DNA of 64,000 nt from Limnohabitans sp. T6-5 (GCF_003063315.1 NZ_NERV01000002.1:1-64000); one strand, 5' to 3'; shown: positions 37,914 to 47,029, counted from the stretch's first letter. Translations and numbers: made by a program. Notes: a model not told the origin generated them from the letters alone.

Positions 37914-40074
37914 GGGGCATTTCCTTGTCTGGGGTTTGAAGGAGTGCAGGGCTCAAAGCCACGGGCCAATCGCCCGTGGGCAGCTGGCTGCGTTGGGCCA
38001 GCTCTTGCAAGGCCGCATGCAGCCGGGCCGAGTCGGCAGGCCAGATCATGTCTTCGCAGGCGGACTGCGCCATCACTGCGCTCAGCAGGTCATGGCGTAT
38101 GGCCAGGGCGCAGGGCGAGAGCTTGACCAGCGCGAATGCGGCGAAGGCATCTTGCAAGCGCTCGACCAGCCAGAAGTCGTGCAGGGTTTCTTCGGGCGAG
38201 AGCAGTACCGCATGCCCGCCGTTGAGCTGAATCTGGCGCAGTTGCTCTTGCAAGGTGCCGGGCGTCAGGCACAAAACGCAGCGCTTGTCTGCGAGCAGGC
38301 GCTGGATATCGGCCCTGGCGGCATGCTGGCTGTGGCCCGCGATCAGGTGCACGCTGCGCAGGACGCTGCTGGGCACCGGGGGCTGAGTGCTGGCCTGGCC
38401 GATTTTGATCAACCAAGCGGCCAGGCGCAGGCTTTGGGGGCGGCTCAACTGCTGGGTCTGGCCCCAGTCCTGAATGCTTTGCGGCTGCTCCGGGTGCAGG
38501 GCCTGTGTAGCTTGGGCCACCTGATCGGGGCCTGCAATCCAGTGCTGGGCCAGAAACCCCCACATGTTCCATTGACGCGCTGCTTGGGCAGCCGAAGCTG
38601 CCGCTTTGCCGGTGTACACGCCTGTGGCCGGGGCCCGGAAAAGGGGGGTGTCGGGTTCCAGGCGCTGGCTCGGGTAGTGCCTGAACAAATCGCCCGGGCT
38701 CAGTTGTGCCGCATGCATGCGGGGCAGTCGGGGGCCTTTGTGCTGTGCCTGGCGCGCTGTTTGGTCGGTCCACAGGGCGTCGTACTGCGCCACCACGCCA
38801 GCCCAGTCGTAGTGCTGCCGCACATGCGCTTGACCGGCGGCGCCCATTTGCTGGCGCAGATCGGGGCGGGTGGCCAGGGTTTGCAGGGCCTGCACGGTCT
38901 GCTCGATGTCCACCGCCGTGACCGCTTGCATGTGGCCGATGTAGTGGTCGTAGTTCAGCTGATCGCTGGAAAAACGCTGCTCGATCCGGTCCAGCCCGGA
39001 TGGCCCCGGCATCTGGGTGGGGATCAAAAAGCCATGTTGGCCGTGCTGCAAGGTTTCGCGGTAACCGTCCCAGTCGCTCAAGATGCAGGGCAGTCCGGCC
39101 GCCATGGCTTCGATGGGGGTCAGGCCGAAGGTCTCTTGAATGTTGTCCGACAGGGAGCAAAACACGTCGGCTGCGGCCAAGCTGCGTTTCAAGGCCTGGG
39201 GGTTTCGGCCATCCAGGCGCTGAACCTTGACGTTGTGATGCAGGGCCACCTCATGGAAGGCTTTTTCAGTGGCATCGTTGGCAAACCAGCCACATTCCAG
39301 AATGCGGATGCGCTGGCCGGTGCGCACCGCCACCTCGGCCACAGCGCGGTAGAGGGCGACCGGATTGGCTTTGGCATGAAAACTCAGTCGGCCCACAAAC
39401 AAGACCACCAATTCCTCGGGGGACAAGCCCAGCGTGGTGCGGGCGGCCAAGCGGTCTGTGGGGCTGAAGGCGAAGTCCTGGCTGTGCACGCCCAAAGGGA
39501 TGATGGGCAGGCCAGGCAATTCGGGTTGGCGTTCAAACTTGCCAAAACGGCGCTGCAACACGGCTTTTTCTACCCGCCAGATGCGCTCCACGGCAGTGCG
39601 TACCGATTGGGATGTGCAGATCAGTGCATCGCTGGGGCGGGTCGGGGTGCGCACATAGTCGGCCAATTGCTGCATGACATGGGCCGAGCTGATGGTGTGC
39701 GTGACGCCGCTGAACACCAGGTGGTCCAGCCGCCAGGCGCTGCGCTGGCTCATTTGCAGGTTGGCCAGCGGGGCGGGCATGTGCAGCACGTCCAGCGCGG
39801 CCCATTGGGCGGGGGCGTTCAGGTCCAGATAAGGCAGATGCAGGGGGGCCGCGTCTTTGGTCGTGATGGATTTGACCACCGCTTGCACCGCTTCGCGGGG
39901 CTTGCCTGCGGGGGTGACCAGCGTGATGCGCTCACGCAGCGGGGCATATTGAAGGCACGCTTTGAGAAATCCATACCCCGCTGACTGTCTGCCCATGAGT
40001 TTGGGGGTGTCCATGGACACGGCATCTTCGGTCAGGATCAAACCGATGCGAGGCTTCTTGGGGTTTGGGGGCAT
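37906..40074 (-). CDS. GT4 glycosyltransferase with about 300-residue C-terminal extension
   Basis: The protein has 722 residues, about twice the size of a simple GT4 enzyme. The N-terminal half is a GT-B glycosyltransferase: PRIGLILTED near the start, VVLFVGRLSFHAKANP, and the donor-site block NIQETFGLTPIEAMAAG (about residue 318) followed by a conserved Glu. The C-terminal part (about 420-722) is Gln/Ala/Leu-rich and I cannot assign it. It is the first gene of the five-gene - strand operon, and the 346 nt upstream, shared with dnaE, contain a REP pair. No strong promoter is evident there. Confidence 0.85.
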   Translation of the reverse strand: MPPNPKKPRIGLILTEDAVSMDTPKLMGRQSAGYGFLKACLQYAPLRERITLVTPAGKPREAVQAVVKSITTKDAAPLHLPYLDLNAPAQWAALDVLHMPAPLANLQMSQRSAWRLDHLVFSGVTHTISSAHVMQQLADYVRTPTRPSDALICTSQSVRTAVERIWRVEKAVLQRRFGKFERQPELPGLPIIPLGVHSQDFAFSPTDRLAARTTLGLSPEELVVLFVGRLSFHAKANPVALYRAVAEVAVRTGQRIRILECGWFANDATEKAFHEVALHHNVKVQRLDGRNPQALKRSLAAADVFCSLSDNIQETFGLTPIEAMAAGLPCILSDWDGYRETLQHGQHGFLIPTQMPGPSGLDRIEQRFSSDQLNYDHYIGHMQAVTAVDIEQTVQALQTLATRPDLRQQMGAAGQAHVRQHYDWAGVVAQYDALWTDQTARQAQHKGPRLPRMHAAQLSPGDLFRHYPSQRLEPDTPLFRAPATGVYTGKAAASAAQAARQWNMWGFLAQHWIAGPDQVAQATQALHPEQPQSIQDWGQTQQLSRPQSLRLAAWLIKIGQASTQPPVPSSVLRSVHLIAGHSQHAARADIQRLLADKRCVLCLTPGTLQEQLRQIQLNGGHAVLLSPEETLHDFWLVERLQDAFAAFALVKLSPCALAIRHDLLSAVMAQSACEDMIWPADSARLHAALQELAQRSQLPTGDWPVALSPALLQTPDKEMPRG

Positions 40075-40252
40075 GTGACAAATTCGAATGTGAATTCAAA
40101 AGCAGGTGCAAAAAACAGGTGTGGTGTGCCGTCTCTGTCAGAACATTGTCTCATTGAAAACGGGTAGTGCCCGATGCGCATCGACTGGCCAGCTGGCGCT
40201 TGCTGGCGTCTGAACATCGCCGCCGCTTGGACCCGGGCATCTCAAAGATGCA

Positions 40253-40361
40253 GTAGGTCGGTGGTCGAAGACCCCGACGTGGGGCTGCTGAAACCCGCAA
40301 AAGTTGAATCAGGTTCAGCGCCCAAGCCCACAAACGTCGGACTCTGCGAGTACCGACCTAC
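40253..40361. repeat. REP pair (BIME) upstream of dnaE
   Basis: The left hairpin (40253-40278) is GTAG + GTCGG, bulged T, GGTC-GAA-GACC, CCGAC. The right hairpin (40336-40361) is the inverted form with an ACTC/GAGT stem and GCA loop. The inner 57 nt differ from those of the array at 30319, so only the hairpins are shared. The element lies in the 346-nt gap (40075-40420) between the glycosyltransferase operon and dnaE; I see no gene in that gap. Confidence 0.88.
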
Positions 40362-40420
40362 GAAAAGACATTTCTCACGAAATCAAATTTCTGCGTGCCG
40401 GGTCCATAAAATGGCTGGCT

Positions 40421-43400
40421 ATGTTTGTTCACCTGCGCCTTCACTCCGAATTTTCCGTCGTTGACTCCACCTGCCGCATCGATGAGGTGCTCAAGGCCGC
40501 AGCCAAAGACGGTCAGCCCGCCTTGGGATTGACCGACCTGAACAACATGTTTGGCGGGGTCAAGTTCTACAAAGAGGGCCGGGGCAAAGGGGTCAAGCCG
40601 ATTTTGGGCGCCGAGATCAACCTCGAAGGTCTGGGCGCTGAGCTGGGGACCACCAGCCGGGTGGCCTTGCTGGTGCAAAGCCACCAGGGCTATTTGAATA
40701 TCTGTGAGTTGCTGGCCAGGGCCTGGACTAAAAACGTGGTCAAAAACGTGGCCGTGGTCAAACTGGCCTGGCTCAAGGAGCTGGCCGAGGGCCTGATCCT
40801 GATGTCTGGTGCCCAGGCCGGACCGGTTGGGCAGGCCATTTTGCAGGGCGACAGCGACAAAGCGGCCGATGTGGCTTTGCAGCTGGGCTCGATTTTTCCG
40901 CACCGGTTTTACCTGGAACTGCAACGCGCAGGCCGCCCCGAAGACGAGCCACAGGTGGCCGGGGCCGTGGCGCTGGCCGCCCGCTTGGGGCTGCCGGTGG
41001 TGGCCACCCACCCGGTGCAGTTCCTCACGACAGAAGACTACGAAGCGCACGAAGCTCGGGTATGTATTTCTGAAGGCGAAATTTTGGCCAACCCGCGCCG
41101 GGTGCGGCGATTCACCCGGGACCAGTATTTCAAGTCCTCACAAGAAATGTGTGTGCTGTTTGCCGACGTGCCCAGCGCGTTGGCCAACACCCTGGAAATT
41201 GCCAAGCGCTGCAACCTGACGTTGGTGCTGGGCAAGCCGCAGCTGCCCAATTTCCCGATCCCGCCCGTCAACGGTGCGGTCATGTCAGTGGATGATTATT
41301 TCCGCCACGTCTCTTTTGAAGGCTTGGAGGCACGGCTCCTGCACCTCTACCCCGACGAAGCCAAACGCAACGCCGAGCGTGCGCGCTATGTAGAGCGGCT
41401 GGAGTTTGAGCTGGGCACCATTTTGAAGATGGGTTTTCCGGGCTACTTCCTGATCGTGGGTGACTTCATCCAGTGGGCCAAAGCCAATGGCTGCCCGGTG
41501 GGGCCAGGCCGGGGTTCAGGTGCGGGCTCGCTGGTGGCCTATGCGCTCAAGATCACCGACCTGGATCCTCTGCAATACAGCCTGCTGTTTGAGCGATTCC
41601 TCAACCCCGAGCGGGTGTCCATGCCCGACTTCGACATCGACTTTTGCCAGGGCAACCGCGACCGGGTGATCGACTATGTGAAGGACAAATACGGCCGCGA
41701 TGCGGTCAGCCAGATCGCCACCTTCGGCACCATGGCTGCGCGTGCGGCCATTCGCGATGTGGGCCGTGTGCTCGACATGAGCTACACCTTTTGTGACGGC
41801 ATCAGCAAGCTGATCCCCAACAAGCCGGGCATGTCGGTCACGCTGCAATATCCGCCCGCCACGCCCAAAGAGGGTGACAAAAACAATTACGCGATTGCGA
41901 TGGAGCCCATCCTGGCCGAGCGCATCGAGCGCGAAGAGGATGTGAAGACCCTGATCGAGCTGGCGCAAAAGCTCGAAGGCATGACCCGCAACATCGGCAT
42001 GCACGCCGGGGGCGTGCTCATTGCCCCTGGCAAATTGACTGACTTTTGCCCGCTGTACCAGCAGCCGGGCAGCGAATCGGCCGTCAGCCAATACGACAAG
42101 GACGACGTGGAAGCGGCGGGCTTGGTGAAGTTCGACTTTTTGGGCCTGGCCACGCTCACCATTTTGGAGATCGCCCGCGAGTTCATCATGAAGCGGCACA
42201 AGGGCCAAGAGAGCTTCGCCTTTGAGAACATCCCGCTCGACGACGTGCCGACCTACAAGCTGTTCTCGGACGGCAAGACCGAGGCCGTGTTCCAGTTTGA
42301 AAGCCGAGGCATGCAGGGCATGCTGCGCGACGCACGCCCCAGCCGTCTGGAAGACCTGATTGCGCTGAACGCGCTTTACCGCCCGGGGCCGATGGACCTG
42401 ATCCCCAGTTTTGTGGCGCGCAAGCACGGGCGTGAAGTCATCGAATACCCACACCCGCTGGTGGCCGAGATGCTGAGCGAGACCTACGGCATCATGGTTT
42501 ATCAAGAGCAGGTGATGCAGACGGCCCAGATTTTGGGCGGTTACTCGCTGGGCGGCGCCGACATGTTGCGCCGCGCCATGGGCAAGAAAAAGGCCGAAGA
42601 AATGGCCGAGCACCGCGCCATCTTCCGCGCTGGGGCGGCCAAGAACGACATCACCGAAGAAAAGGCCGACGAGGTTTTTGACTTGATGGAAAAGTTCGCG
42701 GGCTACGGCTTCAACAAGTCGCACGCCGCTGCTTACTCTTTGTTGGCTTATCACACCGGTTGGCTCAAGGTGCACTACACCGCCGAGTTTTTCTGCGCCA
42801 ACATGACGGTGGAAATGGACGACACCGACAAGCTCAAGGTGCTCTACGAAGACGCGGTCAAGTTCGGCATCACCTTTGACCCGCCCGACGTGAACCGGGG
42901 CACGCACCGCTTTGAGCCGGTCACCGACAAAATCATCCGCTACGGACTGGGCGCCATCAAGGGCACGGGCCAGCAAGCGATTGAAGCCATCGTGGCCGCC
43001 CGCACTGAGGGCGGCCCCTTCACCAGCTTGTTCGACTTTGCCGTGCGGGTGGACCGCAGCCGCATCAACAAACGCACCGTGGATGCGCTCATCAAGGCCG
43101 GGGCCTTTGACTCGCTGCACATGAACCGCGCCGCCTTGTCGGCCAGCATCGACAAGGCTTTTGAATTTGCCGCAGCCACAGCCGCCAACGCCAACCAGGG
43201 CGGTTTGTTTGACATGCTGGGCGACGACTCGCACGGCTCCAGCACGCAGGAACCTGACCTGGCCGATGTGCTGCCCTGGGGCATCAAGGAACGCTTGCTG
43301 CTGGAAAAAACAGCCGTGGGCTTTTACCTCTCAGGCCATCTGTTCGACGCGGTCGAGCGCGAAGTGCGCCAGTTTGCGCGCCGCAAGATCGACGACCTGA

Positions 43401-43984
43401 TCGACAGCCGCGAGTCCATGGTGCTGGCGGGCATCGTCACCGATTTGCGCATCATCAACGGCCAGCGCGGCAAGGTGGCCATCTTCAAGCTCGACGACAA
43501 ATCGGGCGTGATGGAAGCCACCGCCGATGAAAGCCTGATCAATTCGGCCAAACATTTGCTCAAGGACGACGAGCTGATCATCGTCACCGCCAAGATGCAG
43601 GCCGACCGCTTTTCGGGTGGCTTTCGCCTCAAGATGGAGCAGATCATGGACCTGGGCCAAGCCCGTTGCCGCTTCGGCAAATTTTTGCGCGTGGCCGTCA
43701 ATGGCCGTGCGCCCGATGTGGCCCGCCTGGTCAAGGAATTCCCAGCCCAACGCGAAGAAACCGAACAGGGCGAACTGGTGCGCGGCCTGCCGGTGCGCCT
43801 GACGCTGGAGCGGCGCAACGACACCGTGGGCGCCCGAGCCGAGCTGGCGCTGGGCGAGCCTGCCCGCTTCTTCCCCTCCGACGCCGCCCTGGCCAGCTGG
43901 ATGGCCCAAGCCGACCAAGGCCAGGCCCACATCGTCTACGAAGACAACCACCCCATGCTGAGCCTGCGGACTGTTTCGCAGTGA
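40421..43984 (+). CDS. dnaE: DNA polymerase III alpha subunit
   Basis: The protein has 1187 residues (E. coli DnaE 1160). It is the replicative polymerase catalytic subunit. The start at 40421 gives MFVHLRLHSEFSVVDST, the usual beginning of the PHP domain; the frame runs 39 codons further upstream but through the REP element, so that extension is not used. Motifs in order: PHP domain (about 1-280), GPGRGSGAGS (about 360), the catalytic PDFDIDF (D405 and D407), a third catalytic Asp in KFDFLGL (about D572), then the helix-hairpin-helix, OB-fold and tau-binding C-terminal parts. No clear RBS precedes the ATG. It is transcribed away from the glycosyltransferase operon. Confidence 0.97.
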   Translation: MFVHLRLHSEFSVVDSTCRIDEVLKAAAKDGQPALGLTDLNNMFGGVKFYKEGRGKGVKPILGAEINLEGLGAELGTTSRVALLVQSHQGYLNICELLARAWTKNVVKNVAVVKLAWLKELAEGLILMSGAQAGPVGQAILQGDSDKAADVALQLGSIFPHRFYLELQRAGRPEDEPQVAGAVALAARLGLPVVATHPVQFLTTEDYEAHEARVCISEGEILANPRRVRRFTRDQYFKSSQEMCVLFADVPSALANTLEIAKRCNLTLVLGKPQLPNFPIPPVNGAVMSVDDYFRHVSFEGLEARLLHLYPDEAKRNAERARYVERLEFELGTILKMGFPGYFLIVGDFIQWAKANGCPVGPGRGSGAGSLVAYALKITDLDPLQYSLLFERFLNPERVSMPDFDIDFCQGNRDRVIDYVKDKYGRDAVSQIATFGTMAARAAIRDVGRVLDMSYTFCDGISKLIPNKPGMSVTLQYPPATPKEGDKNNYAIAMEPILAERIEREEDVKTLIELAQKLEGMTRNIGMHAGGVLIAPGKLTDFCPLYQQPGSESAVSQYDKDDVEAAGLVKFDFLGLATLTILEIAREFIMKRHKGQESFAFENIPLDDVPTYKLFSDGKTEAVFQFESRGMQGMLRDARPSRLEDLIALNALYRPGPMDLIPSFVARKHGREVIEYPHPLVAEMLSETYGIMVYQEQVMQTAQILGGYSLGGADMLRRAMGKKKAEEMAEHRAIFRAGAAKNDITEEKADEVFDLMEKFAGYGFNKSHAAAYSLLAYHTGWLKVHYTAEFFCANMTVEMDDTDKLKVLYEDAVKFGITFDPPDVNRGTHRFEPVTDKIIRYGLGAIKGTGQQAIEAIVAARTEGGPFTSLFDFAVRVDRSRINKRTVDALIKAGAFDSLHMNRAALSASIDKAFEFAAATAANANQGGLFDMLGDDSHGSSTQEPDLADVLPWGIKERLLLEKTAVGFYLSGHLFDAVEREVRQFARRKIDDLIDSRESMVLAGIVTDLRIINGQRGKVAIFKLDDKSGVMEATADESLINSAKHLLKDDELIIVTAKMQADRFSGGFRLKMEQIMDLGQARCRFGKFLRVAVNGRAPDVARLVKEFPAQREETEQGELVRGLPVRLTLERRNDTVGARAELALGEPARFFPSDAALASWMAQADQGQAHIVYEDNHPMLSLRTVSQ

Positions 43985-44024
43985 AGTTGGGGGGCATGCG
44001 CCATGCCTATCGGCCAATGCCCTT

Positions 44025-44050
44025 CTCGGGGTCTTCGACCACCGACCTAC
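44025..44050 (-). repeat. Solo REP hairpin downstream of dnaE
   Basis: On the - strand it reads GTAG + GTCGG, bulged T, GGTC-GAA-GACC, CCGA, with the outermost base pair lost. It lies 41 nt after the dnaE stop. No partner hairpin is visible on either side. Confidence 0.78.
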
Positions 44051-44245
44051 AAAATGCCGGTGTCTTCACCTTATGCAACCCACACCTTGCCCCTCTGAAT
44101 AACCGTGACGTTCCCCGTCGTGACGATATGTAAGCGGTGATAGTGGACCTTAGTGAAATTCATGGCAGTAATGATTTCTTCAAAGTTATAAGTTTTCAAA
44201 TGCGGCAGACTGTCGGTGCTAAAAGTTTCAGTGAAGCCAAACACC

Positions 44246-45124
44246 ATGCGCAATTTCACACCAGTGTTCAGAGTTACAGGCAGCTTCAATTGCTTGATCG
44301 CCCCCGGCGGAGCCGACAGCTTTGACGGCAGCACCTATGCGAATACGGGGTTTTTTAACAACAGCTTGTTGGTGAACTTCTTGGGCGGAGGCGGCAACGA
44401 CGAAATGGGCGGCTCCACGCGCAATGACAAGCTGTGGGGCGGCACGGGCAACGACACGGAATATGGCTACGCCGGTGACGACAAGGTCTATGGCGAAGAG
44501 GGTGACGATGTGTTGCTGGGGCAAGACGGCAATGACCTGCTGGGCGGTGGTGTAGACAACGACGCGCTGGTGGAGGGCAATGGTGCCGATGTGGTCTGGG
44601 GCGGTGATGGGGCGGACACGCTCACGGACAAAGAGAAGCTGAGCTTTAAAGACGTCAGCAATGTGGACTTGACCATTGGCAGCCCACTGCCTGTGAAAGA
44701 CACCCTGACAACCAGCAGCTCGGGTGCGGCCATCACGCGCACAGGTAGCCACTTGATCAGCAAGCTGCAGCTGCTGGCCAATGACAAGGACTGGGACAGT
44801 GCGGTGACGGACTTGCGCATTCTGGCGGTGTCACAGGCCAAGGGCGGTACGGTGAGCTTGACGGCCAGTGGCGATGTGCTGTTTACGCCAGATGCCAGCT
44901 ACACCGGGGTGATGGGCTTTAAGTACCAGGTGGCTGATGCGCAGAACAACATCACACAAGTGAATGTGGGCACGGGCAAAGGCGTTGCAGGCGGCACTGG
45001 TGCCGCAGCGCAGACCGCGCCTATGAAAGCGGCGGTGTTCTTGGCAAGTGCAGATTTGCAAGACAGCCAAGCCCGCATGGACCCCTTGCTGATACAGCAG
45101 CGTGTTTGTGCGCGGCGCTGCTAA
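44246..45124 (+). CDS. Short RTX-repeat protein, probably a remnant of a larger secreted protein
   Basis: The ORF has 292 residues from the ATG at 44246; a GTG ten codons upstream is an alternative, and no good RBS is visible. Residues about 40-130 are RTX-like turns (LGGGGNDEMGG, WGGTGNDTEYG, LGQDGNDLLGGG, WGGDGADTL). A cadherin-like or VCBS-like segment follows (ANDKDWDSAV...GGTVSLTASGDVLFTPDASY). The end, LLIQQRVCARRC, does not look like a secretion signal and carries two Cys, suggesting loss of the true C-terminus by frameshift or deletion. It may be a decayed stub of a protein like the large adhesin; function uncertain. Confidence 0.6.
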   Translation: MRNFTPVFRVTGSFNCLIAPGGADSFDGSTYANTGFFNNSLLVNFLGGGGNDEMGGSTRNDKLWGGTGNDTEYGYAGDDKVYGEEGDDVLLGQDGNDLLGGGVDNDALVEGNGADVVWGGDGADTLTDKEKLSFKDVSNVDLTIGSPLPVKDTLTTSSSGAAITRTGSHLISKLQLLANDKDWDSAVTDLRILAVSQAKGGTVSLTASGDVLFTPDASYTGVMGFKYQVADAQNNITQVNVGTGKGVAGGTGAAAQTAPMKAAVFLASADLQDSQARMDPLLIQQRVCARRC

Positions 45125-45375
45125 CGACGCCAGCTGGAGTTTGGCTGCTTGAGTTTCCAATAACGTCGGCTCAGAAGCTTAATCTTTGAATAACACATTT
45201 TTATGTTGACTCTATAACCAAGATATTATTCTTGCTAAAAATTCAGCTAAAACCACTTTTTCACTATTTAATTCATGCTCTCTTATGAATTAATACGCAT
45301 ACATAAAAAATATGCGGCCTGAATTCGAGCCGCTTCATGCATACCCAAAAACATAACTTGTATATAGACAAAAAC

Positions 45376-46569
45376 ATGATGCAAATCTATAGAAAACTAC
45401 AAAAAATGTGTGGTTTGAAGTGCATATTTCAATGCATTGGCATGGCGCTTCTAATTTTTGATGTTCAGCTTTGCTTTGCCCAACAGTTATCAACTAAAGA
45501 AATTTGCCCTGAAACTCTTGTGATTGATAGTGCCGGAAGGCGCGTTTGTCTTAATCCCAAAAAATGGACTGGTGATTACATACCAACAGATATACGCGCC
45601 ATGTTTGTAGAGGCTCCGGGGGAGGTGGAGATAAAACTAATTCCTCCTAAGCCATGGGGTGTTCAACAAGCGGGGCGTATGTATTGGATTGACAATCAAA
45701 GAGTGTTGATTTCAGTGAATGATTACAAGGGTTGGATGGCGGGTATTGATGAGTTGCCTAAAGTATTTATTTTTAATGTGGATACAGGCCATGTTGAAGA
45801 AACGCCATACCGTGGAAACGTGAGATGCCTATCTCCTGAGGGTAATTTGCTATTAGAAGAGAAAGCACTTAAATATAGCAATCATAGAAAATTTGGAGAT
45901 ACAAGTCCGTATGAAGAATTTTTTCTTGAAGGCCCATTTGGTAAATCGTTAACACGTTTTGGAATTAAACACCCTTCAAAAGAGGTTCGGATTATTAATG
46001 AATATACCTGCAATCACTACGACAATTCTGAAGACAAAAATCCACCTGGAAACTCTTTGAGAAAAGGCGATGGTTTTATTGCTAGATCTAATTCATTTTA
46101 CGATAAAAACTATACTCGTTTGCTAGATGAAAATGGTAAAATAGTTTACTTATTTAAAGAGCTAACTCTTTGTGAAAAATTGCACATGCCTGATTATCTA
46201 CCATGGCTTAATAAATATTTTTCATCGGCACCAATAGGGCAAAAGCAGGGGGGCATTTGTCCTGATGGGGCTAAATATTCATGGCTGATTTCAGCCAATG
46301 GCGTTGAGATTAAAACACTTCCAAAGTTATTTCAGGTTGCCACTGCTTTTGGGCGCGGGTTAGCAGGTAATGGATTTGGTTATTGGGCTCGACGGGGCCA
46401 ATACATCACACTCAACTCAACGTTACTCGGCGGGCTTTATTGGCAAGACGAAAAAACAGGTATTACAAAACGGGTACTTAAAAAACCCTTCGATTTATCC
46501 AATCTATCGCCGAATGGCTGCAGAGCTATTTCGGGTGATTTAATTATTGAACTTTGCAAAGAAGACTAA
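45376..46569 (+). CDS. AT-rich orphan gene, predicted exported protein of unknown function
   Basis: The protein has 397 residues from the ATG at 45376; an ATG at 45337 would add 13. The N-terminus has Lys/Arg residues, a hydrophobic stretch (about 20-34) and LCFAQ, a likely signal peptidase site, so export to the periplasm is inferred. The mature part has scattered Cys and repeated motifs such as MYWIDNQRVLIS and KYSWLIS that could be beta-propeller strands, but I recognise no family. Base composition is clearly lower in GC than the neighbours (17 G/C of 60 in 46141-46200) and codon use is AT-ending, indicating recent transfer. A remnant of a second AT-rich gene begins 3 nt after the stop. 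Confidence 0.72.
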   Translation: MMQIYRKLQKMCGLKCIFQCIGMALLIFDVQLCFAQQLSTKEICPETLVIDSAGRRVCLNPKKWTGDYIPTDIRAMFVEAPGEVEIKLIPPKPWGVQQAGRMYWIDNQRVLISVNDYKGWMAGIDELPKVFIFNVDTGHVEETPYRGNVRCLSPEGNLLLEEKALKYSNHRKFGDTSPYEEFFLEGPFGKSLTRFGIKHPSKEVRIINEYTCNHYDNSEDKNPPGNSLRKGDGFIARSNSFYDKNYTRLLDENGKIVYLFKELTLCEKLHMPDYLPWLNKYFSSAPIGQKQGGICPDGAKYSWLISANGVEIKTLPKLFQVATAFGRGLAGNGFGYWARRGQYITLNSTLLGGLYWQDEKTGITKRVLKKPFDLSNLSPNGCRAISGDLIIELCKED

Positions 46570-46571
46570 CC

Positions 46572-46955
46572 ATGACCACCACAAACAACCAAACACTAAC
46601 CCAAGCAGAAGCCGCGCGCGCTAAATTAGGTATTGCGATTACTCAAACTGCGTATGCTTTAAATAATGGTGGCGGTATTATTAAAAATTCCCCATTGGTT
46701 TTATTGACGATCAAACCACAGTAGGGCGTGCGGGTTATTCACCTTTGAATTTATCGATACCGACAGGGTTTATCGTAAAAGGCATTTATAACGATACGCG
46801 CAGCCCTGGCGTCAACACCGGTGCAAATGCCCCTTTATGGCATACAACCCCATTACTAAAGAGGCGGGATGGCGGGTACCGTCAACGGCCAGACCACCAC
46901 TCAGGCCAAATCGTATGTCAGCCAGAACACCAACAGCACAGTAGATTTTTTGCGA
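46572..46955 (+). pseudogene. Frameshifted remnant of an AT-rich gene
   Basis: An ATG at 46572 opens a 50-codon frame (MTTTNNQTLTQAEAARAKLG at the start) that ends at a TAG at 46722-46724. A protein-like stretch continues in another frame from about 46685 (GFIDDQTTVGRAGYSPLNL, then GFIVKGIYNDTRSPG). The first frame becomes protein-like again near 46869 (VNGQTTTQAKSYVSQNTNST). This points to at least one frameshift and probably more. Start and composition suggest it arrived with the upstream orphan gene. The original function is not recognised. Confidence 0.5.
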
Positions 46956-46962
46956 AGTCACC

Positions 46963-47029
46963 TTGTCGGGGCTGAAGTCGCCGACGTAGAAATGCTTGAT
47001 TCCTGTAGGTCGGCACCTTTAGGTCCGAC
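46963..47029. repeat. REP hairpin and degenerate REP-like sequence at the tolA 3' end
   Basis: At 47005-47029 stands GTAG + GTCGG, bulged C, ACCT-TT-AGGT, CCGAC, a REP with a third stem variant. At 46963-46987 a weaker inverted repeat (GTCGG...CCGAC followed by GTAG) is related. A further GGGGCTGAAGCCGCGGACC stretch follows to about 47070. These lie just beyond the tolA stop, and I see no gene in 46956-47110. Confidence 0.7.

Noticed and set aside
40304..40420. 39-codon N-terminal extension of dnaE
   Set aside because: It translates REP sequence, and the normal DnaE N-terminus starts at 40421.
44071..44334. Small - strand ORF between dnaE and the RTX stub
   Set aside because: It has no recognisable family or RBS and overlaps the start of the RTX stub; kept only as a possible relic.
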